Below are positions 38,327 to 46,342 of a stretch of 64,000 nt of DNA, in pieces. The notes beneath the pieces were generated by a model. That model had not been told where the DNA came from. It did not search any database and was given only the letters and a program-made list of their open reading frames with translations. Every line of letters begins with the position of its first letter. Positions within the stretch are counted from its first letter, which is position 1. The DNA lies in assembly GCA_028280805.1 (NCBI GenBank), contig JANQLB010000035.1:1-64000 (forward strand). The letters are read 5' to 3'. This DNA comes from Tissierellales bacterium (lineage in GTDB: Bacteria > Bacillota > Clostridia > Tissierellales > VENL01). A program made the translations under genes and the position numbers.

Positions 38327-38799
38327 CCACTTAAGTCTATATGACAATATCCATTTGGGTTTTTTTCTAGATATTTTTGGTGATATTCTTCTGCATAATA
38401 AAAGCACTCTAAAGGTTCTATTTCTGTCACTATAGGTTTATTATATTTTACTTCCTGCTCTCTTTTAGTTTTCACTATAATTTCAAGATCACTTTCATCC
38501 ATATAATATATACCTGTTCTATATTGAGATCCAATATCAGGTCCCTGCTGATTAGATAAGGTAGGGTCAATAATACCCCAAAACTTATTTAGTAACTTTT
38601 CTAAGTCAAGAGTTTTTTCATCAAACTTAACATAACAAGCTTCTGCATGCCCTGTAGTAGAAGTTTTTACTTGTTCATAGGTAGGATGGTCAACAATACC
38701 GTTTGCATATCCAACCGTAGTTTCAAGTACTCCGTTGATTTTAGAAATGTATGCTTCAACGCCCCAAAAACAGCCTCCGGCTAAAACAATTTCTTTCAA
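38314..38799 (-). CDS. msrA: Peptide methionine sulfoxide reductase MsrA
   Basis: A 161-residue enzyme that reduces methionine-S-sulfoxide in proteins. The catalytic Cys is in [10 protein letters not shown] near the N-terminus; GYANG, HAEA and [10 protein letters not shown] are conserved. I prefer TTG 38799 ([13 protein letters not shown]), as GAGGTG lies 6 bases before it; the frame opens at GTG 38808. There is no fused MsrB domain. Confidence 0.93.
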   Translation of the reverse strand: MKEIVLAGGCFWGVEAYISKINGVLETTVGYANGIVDHPTYEQVKTSTTGHAEACYVKFDEKTLDLEKLLNKFWGIIDPTLSNQQGPDIGSQYRTGIYYMDESDLEIIVKTKREQEVKYNKPIVTEIEPLECFYYAEEYHQKYLEKNPNGYCHIDLSGAID

Positions 38800-38993
38800 T
38801 ATTATCACCTCTTTTTATTGTTAGGAAATTTAGTATCAATTATACAAATAGAATATCAATTTAAGAACTTTAAATCAATGATAAATTAACCACGATATAC
38901 AAAAATTAAAACTGTAGTAACGAAAAAAGAAGAGTTCCATATAATGATATTACCATATAAAATGGGTAATAAATTTTAAAGGAGGACATAATA

Positions 38994-39104
38994 ATGACTG
39001 AAAAAAAAGATGGTATTTTGGGAAAATTGTTTGGTGAAGATTCTAGCTTATTATTTTTCTTCTTACTTTTAGTAGTTCTATTTGGCGGATTCTATAGATA
39101 CTAA
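38994..39104 (+). CDS. Small hydrophobic protein, YjcZ-like
   Basis: A 36-residue protein: a charged start (TEKKDGILGKLFGED), one hydrophobic helix LLFFFLLLVVLFGG and an aromatic end. AAGGAGG lies 9 bases before the ATG and a GC-rich hairpin follows. Small proteins of this kind are associated with spores in Bacilli and Clostridia. The assignment is by resemblance only. Confidence 0.6.
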   Translation: MTEKKDGILGKLFGEDSSLLFFFLLLVVLFGGFYRY

Positions 39105-39133
39105 TAAAATACTTAACAGAGAATTCTTAGTTC

Positions 39134-39160
39134 AGGGGGCTGTTTATTAAATAGCCCCTT
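39134..39160 (+). terminator. Terminator after the small hydrophobic gene
   Basis: A 6-bp GC-rich stem GGGGCT / AGCCCC with an 11-base loop, then T-rich DNA. Confidence 0.65.
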
Positions 39161-39314
39161 ATCTATGTTTATTTATTGACATTAAAAATTAGATGCTTGA
39201 TAAATTAAAATTAAAACATTATAATTATAACAAATTAGAATGTTTTAAATATACAAATTAATATCTTTATACATTTGTTACAATCAAGTAAAAATAGAGC
39301 GTAGGAGGATTTAT

Positions 39315-39665
39315 ATGTTAAAAGTTGAAAATAATAAATTAGCAGTCCTTTGGACCAGTAGAGATAGAGAGGTTGCTCTAAATATGATTTTCATGTACAC
39401 GTTAAATGGAAAAATGAGAAATTGGTGGGATGAGGTATCTTTAATAATATGGGGTCCTTCATCTAAGCTTTTAAGTGTAGATATTGAACTACAGGATTAT
39501 ATCAAGAAGATAATAGAAGTCGGTGTAAAAGTAGAAGCATGTAAAGCTTGTGCAGAGAGTTATAATGTATCAAATGATTTAGAAAAGTTAGGAATTGAGG
39601 TTAAATATATGGGTGAGCCATTAACCGAATACTTAAAGAACAGATGGCATATTATTACAATATAA
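39315..39665 (+). CDS. DsrE-like family protein
   Basis: A 116-residue protein with the DsrE/DsrF fold pattern: an N-terminal strand VLWTSRDREVALNMI, then LIIWGPSS, and a Cys pair in VEACKACAESYNV. Relatives relay sulfur or selenium, or have unknown roles. GTAGGAGG precedes the ATG. It is monocistronic and lies before the serS leader. Confidence 0.75.
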   Translation: MLKVENNKLAVLWTSRDREVALNMIFMYTLNGKMRNWWDEVSLIIWGPSSKLLSVDIELQDYIKKIIEVGVKVEACKACAESYNVSNDLEKLGIEVKYMGEPLTEYLKNRWHIITI

Positions 39666-39808
39666 TTTTTATTATATTACATAAGTTTAATATCAATAAA
39701 GAGTATGACTCTAAACTAAAGTTAATTATTCTACTTTTACTATGTTAATAGGATTGCAGATGGATTGGGAGTAGTATTAGAATAACAAAAATAATTTACT
39801 TTAAACCC

Positions 39809-39837
39809 TTGAGCATAATTTTTGTGTATGTTATAAT
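39809..39837 (+). promoter_or_regulatory. Promoter of serS
   Basis: TTGAGC (39809-39814) and consensus TATAAT (39832-39837), spaced 17 bases. Transcription would start near 39844, about 25 bases before the T-box leader. Confidence 0.7.
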
Positions 39838-39867
39838 ATGTTAAATTCAATTCTAATATATAATAAA

Positions 39868-40092
39868 AATGTTGATGAAAGATAAGGTTATTTTGATACT
39901 AAAGAGAGTCAGTGGTTGGTGAGAACTGATATATCTAATAATCATTCCACTTTCGGAGTTTCTAGTGATAAACTAGAAGGCTGGTGACCTATATATCACT
40001 AAGAGCTGGTCATGTGTTTTATGGCAATTAGAGTGGCAACGCGGGATATAACTTCTCGTCTCTATTTATTGTAGAGATGAGAGGTTTTTTGT
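39868..40092 (+). ncRNA. Serine T-box riboswitch
   Basis: A T-box leader. The T-box proper AGAGTGGCAACGCGG is at 40030-40044. Stem I closes by GAGAGT with ACTTTC (39951 region), the distal loop is GGTGAGAA, and the specifier codon just before ACTTTC reads TCC (39946-39948), for serine. A terminator CTCGTCTCTA / TAGAGATGAG with a T run (about 40054-40091) overlaps the antiterminator. Uncharged tRNA-Ser(GGA) would turn on serS. Confidence 0.95.
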
Positions 40093-40123
40093 TTATTAAA
40101 ATTAATAATAGGAGGCTAAATAA

Positions 40124-41410
40124 ATGTTAGATATTAATTTAATTAGAAAAGACCCAGAAAAAGTTAAAAATGCATTATTAAAGAGAATGGATGATGTTGA
40201 CTTTACTGAGCTTTTACAGTGGGATGAGAAAAGAAGAGACATAATAGTTGAATCTGAGCAGTTAAAAGCAAAGCGAAATACTGTTTCTCAAGAAATTGCA
40301 AGGCTAAAAAAAGAAGGTAAGGACGCGTCTGAGAAAATCAGTCAAATGAAGGATGTATCAAATACTATCAAAGAATATGAACAAAAGTTAGAGAGTATAG
40401 AAGTCAAAATTCAAGACTGCTTGGATAGACTTCCTAATATCCCAGATGAAGATGTAGCAGCAGGTGGTAAAGAAAACAACGAAATTATAAAAATTTGGGG
40501 AGATAAGCCCGAGTTTGAGTTTAAAATTAAGAATCATTTTGACTTAGTAACAGATTTAGGATTAGTTGATTATGAAAGAGGAGTAAAGCTTGGTGGAAAT
40601 GGTTTTTGGCTTTATAAAGGTGATGGTGCATTATTAGAATGGGGTTTATTAAACTTTTTTATTGAAGAGCATCTTAAAGATGGATATGAATTTGTTCTTC
40701 CGCCTCATATATTAACGCATAAGTGTGGTTATACGGCAGGACAGTTTCCAAAGTTTGGAGAAGATGTTTTCTATCTAGAAGAAAGAGAAAGTAAGAACTA
40801 TAAGCAGTTTTTATTACCTACCTCTGAAACTGCTATAGTAAATCTGCATATGGATGAGATTTTAAACGAAGATGAGCTGCCTAAGAAATACTTTGCATAT
40901 ACTCCATGTTTTAGAAAAGAAGCAGGAAGTCATAGGGCTAATGAACGAGGGATGATTAGAGGACATCAATTTAATAAGGTTGAAATGTTCCAATTAACAG
41001 CTCCAGAAGACTCTCAAAAAGCATTAGAGGAGTTAGTAGCTAAGAGTGAGAGTCTTGTAAAGCAGTTAGGACTTCATTATCGTGTAAGTAAGCTTGCTGC
41101 AAAGGACTGTAGTGCATCTATGGCAAAGACATATGATATAGAAGTTTGGATACCTAGCATGGAGGAATATAAAGAAATTAGTTCAGCTTCAAACTCTAAT
41201 GATTATCAGGCTAGACGAGGAAAGATTAGACTAAGAAGAACTGAAAATAAGAAAAAGGAATTTGTTCATACCTTAAATGCTTCAGGATTAGCAACCAGTC
41301 GAGTAATGCCAGCAATAGTGGAGCAGTTTCAGCATGCTGATGGTAGTATTACAGTACCGCAAGTCTTAAGGAAATGGATTGGTAAAGAAAGATTATATTC
41401 AAAGAAATAA
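40124..41410 (+). CDS. serS: Serine-tRNA ligase
   Basis: A 428-residue class II synthetase. Residues about 1-110 form the coiled-coil arm that binds the long variable arm of tRNA-Ser; the rest is the catalytic domain with motif 2 (PCFRKEAGSHRANERGMIRGHQF) and motif 3 (NASGLATSRVMPAIVE). GGAGG precedes the ATG. Controlled by the T-box just upstream. Confidence 0.97.
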   Translation: MLDINLIRKDPEKVKNALLKRMDDVDFTELLQWDEKRRDIIVESEQLKAKRNTVSQEIARLKKEGKDASEKISQMKDVSNTIKEYEQKLESIEVKIQDCLDRLPNIPDEDVAAGGKENNEIIKIWGDKPEFEFKIKNHFDLVTDLGLVDYERGVKLGGNGFWLYKGDGALLEWGLLNFFIEEHLKDGYEFVLPPHILTHKCGYTAGQFPKFGEDVFYLEERESKNYKQFLLPTSETAIVNLHMDEILNEDELPKKYFAYTPCFRKEAGSHRANERGMIRGHQFNKVEMFQLTAPEDSQKALEELVAKSESLVKQLGLHYRVSKLAAKDCSASMAKTYDIEVWIPSMEEYKEISSASNSNDYQARRGKIRLRRTENKKKEFVHTLNASGLATSRVMPAIVEQFQHADGSITVPQVLRKWIGKERLYSKK

Positions 41411-41453
41411 AAAATATATAAGAAGGAGAGTTTTTTCTCCTTCTTATATATTT
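41411..41453 (+). terminator. Terminator after serS
   Basis: A long perfect stem ATATATAAGAAGGAGA / TCTCCTTCTTATATAT with a 6- to 7-base loop. Confidence 0.85.
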
Positions 41454-41504
41454 AACATAAAAATTCTTGACAAGATAAGACATATTATTTACTCTATATA
41501 TAGA

Positions 41505-41526
41505 TATATTTAAATGTATAAATATA
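41505..41526 (+). promoter_or_regulatory. Candidate ArsR-type operator
   Basis: TATATTTA (41505-41512) and TAAATATA (41519-41526) form a perfect inverted repeat with a 6-base spacer. It lies downstream of TTGACA at 41467 and covers the first possible ATG of the next gene. The region is AT-rich, so chance is possible. Confidence 0.3.
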
Positions 41527-41930
41527 TAAGATTAAGAGGTGATATTATTAAAAATTTTAGTACTATGATTGGCGGAGGTATAGCAGGAATTTTTGTTATG
41601 AGTGTTTGGGGAGAGTTTGCAGATAGTTATGGAATTGCTGGAGGATGGTTTGCTGCTATGATAATTATTGGAACAATGTGGTTTTTAAATCACTATGTTG
41701 GTATTATTCATAATTCAGATTATGAAGCTTGGGTTGATATGGGTTTAGCAATTGGAGTATGTGGAATATCTAGAGATTTATTCTTATCAAAATCTTTTTA
41801 TCCCTTATTGCAGTCATCTCCTACTATTATAGTGGTAGTCTTAGGTGGAATTGCAGGTGGAATAGCAGCTACAGCTGTTCAGAAAACTTTACATAATAAA
41901 AGTAAAAACGCTACACAAGGGCTGAAATAA
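41514..41930 (+). CDS. Small membrane protein 1 of a paired transporter (Lin0368-like)
   Basis: A 138-residue protein with about four helices and the motif GGWFAAMIIIGTMWFLNHYVG. It is paralogous to the next gene (GGWMAAGLIVGTTWTLNHGVG). I recall such pairs annotated as putative glycerol transporter subunits of the Lin0368 family. The start is unsure: ATG 41514 has no binding site and lies in a palindrome, while AGAGGTGAT (41535-41543) points to an ATT at 41547. It heads an operon with arsR and arsC. Confidence 0.7.
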   Translation: MYKYIRLRGDIIKNFSTMIGGGIAGIFVMSVWGEFADSYGIAGGWFAAMIIIGTMWFLNHYVGIIHNSDYEAWVDMGLAIGVCGISRDLFLSKSFYPLLQSSPTIIVVVLGGIAGGIAATAVQKTLHNKSKNATQGLK

Positions 41931-41951
41931 TCTAAAGAAAGGTGTTTTTAT

Positions 41952-42287
41952 ATGACTATACAATTAGCTGTTTCAACGTTTTTTGGTGCTTTTATATTTC
42001 CTTTTTTAATAATTATATGTTGGGACGAGATGGTTAAGGCTTTTGGTGCAGTGGGTGGATGGATGGCAGCAGGTCTTATAGTTGGGACTACTTGGACACT
42101 AAATCATGGTGTCGGAATGATTTATCAAAGTGGAGGAGCATGGGTAGACATGGCTTTAGCTGCAGGAGTAGGTCTTTTAGCAAGTTCCATTTATAAAGGA
42201 CATAGTTTTAAAAAAGCAATACCTACAATACTCTCATCTATAATTGGAGGAATTGGAGGAGGATTTATTATAGCTGCTTTTATTTAA
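41952..42287 (+). CDS. Small membrane protein 2 of a paired transporter (Lin0368-like)
   Basis: A 111-residue protein with about three to four helices, related to the upstream gene through GGWMAAGLIVGTTWTLNHG and AWVDMALAAGVG. GAAAGGTG precedes the ATG. The two are probably subunits of one complex. Its substrate is unknown; linkage to arsR-arsC hints at arsenic or another oxyanion, which is inference. Confidence 0.7.
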   Translation: MTIQLAVSTFFGAFIFPFLIIICWDEMVKAFGAVGGWMAAGLIVGTTWTLNHGVGMIYQSGGAWVDMALAAGVGLLASSIYKGHSFKKAIPTILSSIIGGIGGGFIIAAFI

Positions 42288-42304
42288 GAAAGGAGTCGTT
42301 TTTT

Positions 42305-42616
42305 ATGGATAAGGATATTATGGTAGAAATCTTTAAAGCATTATCAGATAAGAACAGGTTGTTAATCTTAGAGATGCTTTCCTGTGGAGAGTTATGTGCA
42401 TGTGAAATCATAAAAGGGTTAAATTTGAGTCAACCTACTGTATCTCATCATATGAAAATATTGCAGCAGATGAAATTAGTAAAAGGAAGAAAAAACGGAA
42501 AATGGATGATATATTCAATTTCAAGTGACAAAATTAATGAAGTAATTTCTTATATTAAATATTTAACTACACATAAAGAAAATTGTATTTGTAATAATAT
42601 TGAATTTAGTAGTTAA
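42305..42616 (+). CDS. arsR: ArsR-family repressor
   Basis: A 103-residue winged-helix regulator. The metal-sensing motif at helix alpha-3 reads ELCACEIIKGLNLSQPTVSHH, close to the ELCVCDL of ArsR, with Cys in the right place (SCGELCAC). GGAG precedes the ATG, 18 bases after the previous stop. It likely represses the operon it belongs to and is released by arsenite or antimonite. Confidence 0.88.
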   Translation: MDKDIMVEIFKALSDKNRLLILEMLSCGELCACEIIKGLNLSQPTVSHHMKILQQMKLVKGRKNGKWMIYSISSDKINEVISYIKYLTTHKENCICNNIEFSS

Positions 42617-42646
42617 CTAATTATTAAATTAAAGGGAGGATTAATG

Positions 42647-43051
42647 ATGAAAAAAGTTGCTTTTGTATGTATTCATAACTCTTGTCGATCTCAAATGGCA
42701 GAGGCTTGGGCAAAAAAACTCGGAAAGGGTATAATAGAAGTTTATTCAGCAGGAACAGAAGAATATCCAGAAGTAAAGCCTGGAGCAATTCAGGTTATGA
42801 ATGAGATTGGAATTGATATGGATGAACATTATCCAAAGCTATTGACTGATATACCAAAAGATATAGATATATTAATAACTATGGGATGCGGGGTAGTATG
42901 CCCATATGTTCCTTGCAATCATCAGGAAGACTGGGGGTTAGAAGACCCTTCTGGTAAATCTATAGAACATTTTAGAGATACTAGAAATATTATAGAAAAA
43001 AAAGTTTTAGATCTAATTGATAGAATTAAAAATAATACTATATGTGTGTAA
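42647..43051 (+). CDS. arsC: Thioredoxin-type arsenate reductase
   Basis: A 134-residue LMW-phosphatase-fold enzyme that reduces arsenate to arsenite. The nucleophile loop is CIHNSCRSQMAE and the redox cysteines are in MGCGVVCPYVPC. Two ATGs follow GGGAGG; I take the second (MKKVAFVC). Arsenite export needs arsB or acr3, neither of which is adjacent. Confidence 0.9.
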   Translation: MKKVAFVCIHNSCRSQMAEAWAKKLGKGIIEVYSAGTEEYPEVKPGAIQVMNEIGIDMDEHYPKLLTDIPKDIDILITMGCGVVCPYVPCNHQEDWGLEDPSGKSIEHFRDTRNIIEKKVLDLIDRIKNNTICV

Positions 43052-43106
43052 ATACTTACCTCATTTTCGTTTATAATTTTCAATATTAATATATTAAGCT
43101 TAATAT

Positions 43107-43646
43107 TCATTTTGTGTATTTATTGGCATATGAGGAAGCTACATATGAATAGGGTTTGATTTTAGTTTCAAATTCCATACCGGCAAAATAACTGGTCATT
43201 TCATTTATTAGCTTCCTTGATGCTCCTACTTTTCCTATGTCTATGTGAACTTCATGATGAAATTCTGCACCTTTGTCTAAATAAGGTAGAATAATTTCAA
43301 TTATTCTATCTAGAATATCAGGTTTAAACATGTATGCTATTTGTTGAGTTAAAAGAGTTTCAATAGAAATTTTTTCTCTTAAATTTGTGATTCTTCTGGG
43401 AGTTCTAAATTTACGCATACATCCCCAAGCTCCTTTACCATATCTATAGATCATTATAGCTGAAATAAATAAAGTACAATCACTTTTCACCTGTGAATCA
43501 GTTCCTATAGCGAGAGTAAAAATACCTGTAGGATTTTTTTTAACAAAAGCTATAATATAGTTTACAACATCTTCAAAAGTCATTTGTTTTCTTGAAGTAT
43601 TAAAGAAAGTTCCTTTTTTTAATTGAGCTTCAATGTATTTATCCAC
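43107..43646 (-). CDS. ykuK: RNase H-like YkuK family protein
   Basis: A 179-residue protein with the RNase H-like pattern LAIGTDSQ near residue 47, and the HIDIGK block near residue 137 as second acidic site. The family (DUF458) is of unknown function; a nuclease role is suggested by fold only. It is monocistronic. A palindrome ATATTAAGCTTAATAT at 43091-43106 separates it from arsC. Confidence 0.8.
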   Translation of the reverse strand: MDKYIEAQLKKGTFFNTSRKQMTFEDVVNYIIAFVKKNPTGIFTLAIGTDSQVKSDCTLFISAIMIYRYGKGAWGCMRKFRTPRRITNLREKISIETLLTQQIAYMFKPDILDRIIEIILPYLDKGAEFHHEVHIDIGKVGASRKLINEMTSYFAGMEFETKIKPYSYVASSYANKYTK

Positions 43647-43841
43647 AAATACACCTCATTTCATTAATAATTATTATTTAGTTTTCTTTTATCATATTAC
43701 AGAATAGGATTTAATTGTATAATAAAATAAAGTTAATCTGTAGTAAAAAATTTGATATGTTAATTTAAAGCTAGTACAATATTTGAAAGGAAAGTCTTTA
43801 TATAGGGGAAATTACTAAACTAGAAAGTTTTTTGCGTGTAA

Positions 43842-44684
43842 TTAATGCAGCCTATCACTAATCCACATATTCATATCGTCTAAAATTATATTTTGGTAAT
43901 TATTATTAAATATCTCATGTGATAAATCGTTGTATATTTTTAATTGTCTATCGCTTGAAGATATTCTATCATGAAATTTTTCTGCGGTTTCTTTTCTAAT
44001 GAGTCTATCTTTTTCTCCGTGGATTAAAAGGCAAGGTAGATTATAATTGTGTAAATTATTATTTAACCAGTTAGTTCCTTTTATCAAAAATTCTACATGA
44101 AGATTTAATCTTGATTCTTTTAAAGTAAGATCATCCATATCTAAAACTTTGATTTTATCTTTTTTACTTAAAAAAAAGTTTAAGAAATTTGTAGTGATTT
44201 TAAAATCTGAGTAGAAGTGATTAAGAGTTCTTATAAGCATGCCTTTTACACCTTTAGTAAATGAAGGCTGCATAGTTGCAGCACTAGATAAAATCTGACC
44301 ATTAATCTTTTTTCCATATTTAACTCCATAGCAAGCAGCAATAAATCCTCCCATACTATATCCCATTATAAAAATCGGTAAGCTGGAATTTTCTTTATTA
44401 ATTAAGTCAATTATTATGTCATTGTCAATAATGAAATGATTAAAGTCTTGTATATATCCTTTCTTACCACCAGACATTCCATGACCTCGAACATCATATC
44501 TATAAACAGCATAACCGTACTCATTGAATTTATCCTTAACACTTTCATATCTACCAAGGTGTTCACTAAATCCGTGAATTATAACAACTACTGCCTTACT
44601 GTTTTGTGGTATATCTTTAACATAATATATGTTAGTAGAATCAAAAGATTTAATAGTATCATCACAAGAAAGCGTTTGTTTCAT
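43842..44684 (-). CDS. Alpha/beta hydrolase, monoacylglycerol lipase-like
   Basis: A 280-residue hydrolase. The oxyanion region HGFSEHLGRY, the Asp-type YDVRGHGMSGG loop, the nucleophile Ser in GYSMGG (about residue 114) and the catalytic His in LSHEIFNN near the end are present. It resembles lysophospholipases/monoacylglycerol lipases. There is no signal peptide. Monocistronic. Confidence 0.85.
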   Translation of the reverse strand: MKQTLSCDDTIKSFDSTNIYYVKDIPQNSKAVVVIIHGFSEHLGRYESVKDKFNEYGYAVYRYDVRGHGMSGGKKGYIQDFNHFIIDNDIIIDLINKENSSLPIFIMGYSMGGFIAACYGVKYGKKINGQILSSAATMQPSFTKGVKGMLIRTLNHFYSDFKITTNFLNFFLSKKDKIKVLDMDDLTLKESRLNLHVEFLIKGTNWLNNNLHNYNLPCLLIHGEKDRLIRKETAEKFHDRISSSDRQLKIYNDLSHEIFNNNYQNIILDDMNMWISDRLH

Positions 44685-45290
44685 TTATTATCATACCTAT
44701 CTAATTTATCATTATTGTTTGATTTTTACTTATACGTTTTTTCATAATTTTAGTATCTATAGTTAAAATTTTTTTATCCCCAGAAATTAATAGCTGTATT
44801 TCCAGTGTATTATGTTCTTGGAATTAATTAGATTGAATAATTTTCAGATAATGAATATATTATGTGAAAATAATTGATTAATAATTATATGACAATTTCC
44901 CAGGAAATTAAGAGATTTATGTAGAAAAAAACAGCAATATAAAAAAATAATATATATACAAACAAAAAAGGACACTTTAGAATGTCTTAATGGATTTTTA
45001 GTTGTATTGTTAAATAAATACTAAACATCCAAATGTTTTCTTAAAATAATTTCATTTCTTCATCTAGTAGATCGAAAGTAAAGTCGTCAGATGTTTTTTG
45101 TTATTTGATTAATTTCTCTTGACTTTGCAATTAAAAAAGCTGATTATCAAAATATTTTATTAAGTTTAATACACATGAATAAGAAGGTGAAAATTTTTAC
45201 ATAACAACCCTTTACAACTTAAAGTTTAAATATTATACTATATGGAAGTTATCTATATTTTTAGCAGCAGATTAGAAAGAGGTGTTTTTA
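44685..45290. other. Gene-poor stretch
   Basis: About 600 AT-rich bases with no intact gene. A decayed C-terminal coding fragment is on the minus strand at 45041-45141. I see no tRNA, array or mobile element here. Confidence 0.6.
45041..45141 (-). pseudogene. C-terminal fragment of a lost gene (candidate)
   Basis: On the minus strand the reading frame SREINQITK continues, after one base shift in a run of six A, as TSDDFTFDLLDEEMKLF and a stop. The codon use and the acidic end look coding-like. I do not recognise the parent. The upstream part is closed by a stop, so at most about 35 codons survive. Confidence 0.35.
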
Positions 45291-45428
45291 ATGAAAAAAA
45301 GTAAGAGATTTGAGGTTAAGAATGGTAATGTTTTCTATAGATGTGAGTTAGAGTTTAAAAATATTTTCCATGAATTATACTGGAGAATGGTAATGAAAAC
45401 AAAAGGATGCATAGTAAAGGAAATATAA
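45291..45428 (+). CDS. Small protein, unknown
   Basis: A 45-residue basic protein with two cysteines (YRCELEF and TKGCIV). GAGGTG lies 6 bases before the ATG. I do not recognise it. No promoter or terminator is obvious, so translation is plausible but unproved. Confidence 0.45.
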   Translation: MKKSKRFEVKNGNVFYRCELEFKNIFHELYWRMVMKTKGCIVKEI

Positions 45429-45562
45429 CTTAATAATCAATATTCTTTTATATTATTTGATGTATTATATTATGGTTTAACAAGTAATGTTATGGGTAAA
45501 CATATAACAAGACTCAAATATTTTAATATAAAGTATGAATATATTTTAAGGAGGAGATTATT

Positions 45563-46075
45563 ATGTTATCAGAAAAGTTTATAGGAATGTTAAATGAACA
45601 AATAAGATTTGAAATGGAGTCTGCACATTATTATATGGCAATGGCTGCATACTGTGATTCTGAAAATTTAACTGGTTTTGCTCATTTTCTAAAAGTTCAG
45701 GCACAAGAAGAAAACTTCCATGCTAAGAAGTTCTATGATTTTGTTAACGATGTAGATGGAAGAGTGGTAATGGGAAAATTAAATGAGCCTAAGAACGATT
45801 ATGAATCATTATTAGAAGTATTTGAAACAGCTCTGCAGCATGAGAAGAAAGTTACAAAGAGAATATATGACCTTATGGACGTTGCACAAGAAGAAAAAGC
45901 ATATCCAGCTATGACTATACTAAATTGGTTCATAGATGAACAAGTAGAAGAAGAAAATAGTATGGATGATATTATTATTAGGATTAAGAGAATTGGAGAT
46001 AACTCGCATGGTTTATATATGCTTGATAACGAATTAGGGCAAAGAGTATTTACACCTCCGGCTGACGAAGAGTAA
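45563..46075 (+). CDS. ftnA: Ferritin
   Basis: A 170-residue iron-storage protein of the FtnA type. The ferroxidase ligands are visible: Glu in EQIRFEMESAHYY, Glu and His in QAQEENFHAKK, and Glu in DEQVEEENSMDD. GGAGG precedes the ATG. Monocistronic with its own terminator. Confidence 0.95.
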   Translation: MLSEKFIGMLNEQIRFEMESAHYYMAMAAYCDSENLTGFAHFLKVQAQEENFHAKKFYDFVNDVDGRVVMGKLNEPKNDYESLLEVFETALQHEKKVTKRIYDLMDVAQEEKAYPAMTILNWFIDEQVEEENSMDDIIIRIKRIGDNSHGLYMLDNELGQRVFTPPADEE

Positions 46076-46121
46076 AGACTATTTTTCATTTAAATTTTAA
46101 ATTATATTGTTTTAAATTAAG

Positions 46122-46158
46122 AAGGCGCCGTAGATTTCTATGGGTCTTTTTTTATTTT
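46122..46158 (+). terminator. Terminator after ferritin
   Basis: Stem CCGTAG / CTATGG (one G-T pair), extended by GGCG-type pairs, followed by TCTTTTTTTATTTT. Confidence 0.75.
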
Positions 46159-46342
46159 GTATTATATGTTAACTTTAACAATGCGTTTACAAAAAAAGAA
46201 GGATTTCGACCAAATTTTTAGAATATCATATTAACATGTAATAATTTATCATAAGTCAATTTATTAAGTCGAAAACAATTAAGAAGTAAACATTAAGTTG
46301 TAGTATTAATGCTAAATAAATTTAGGAAGGGAATGAATAATA

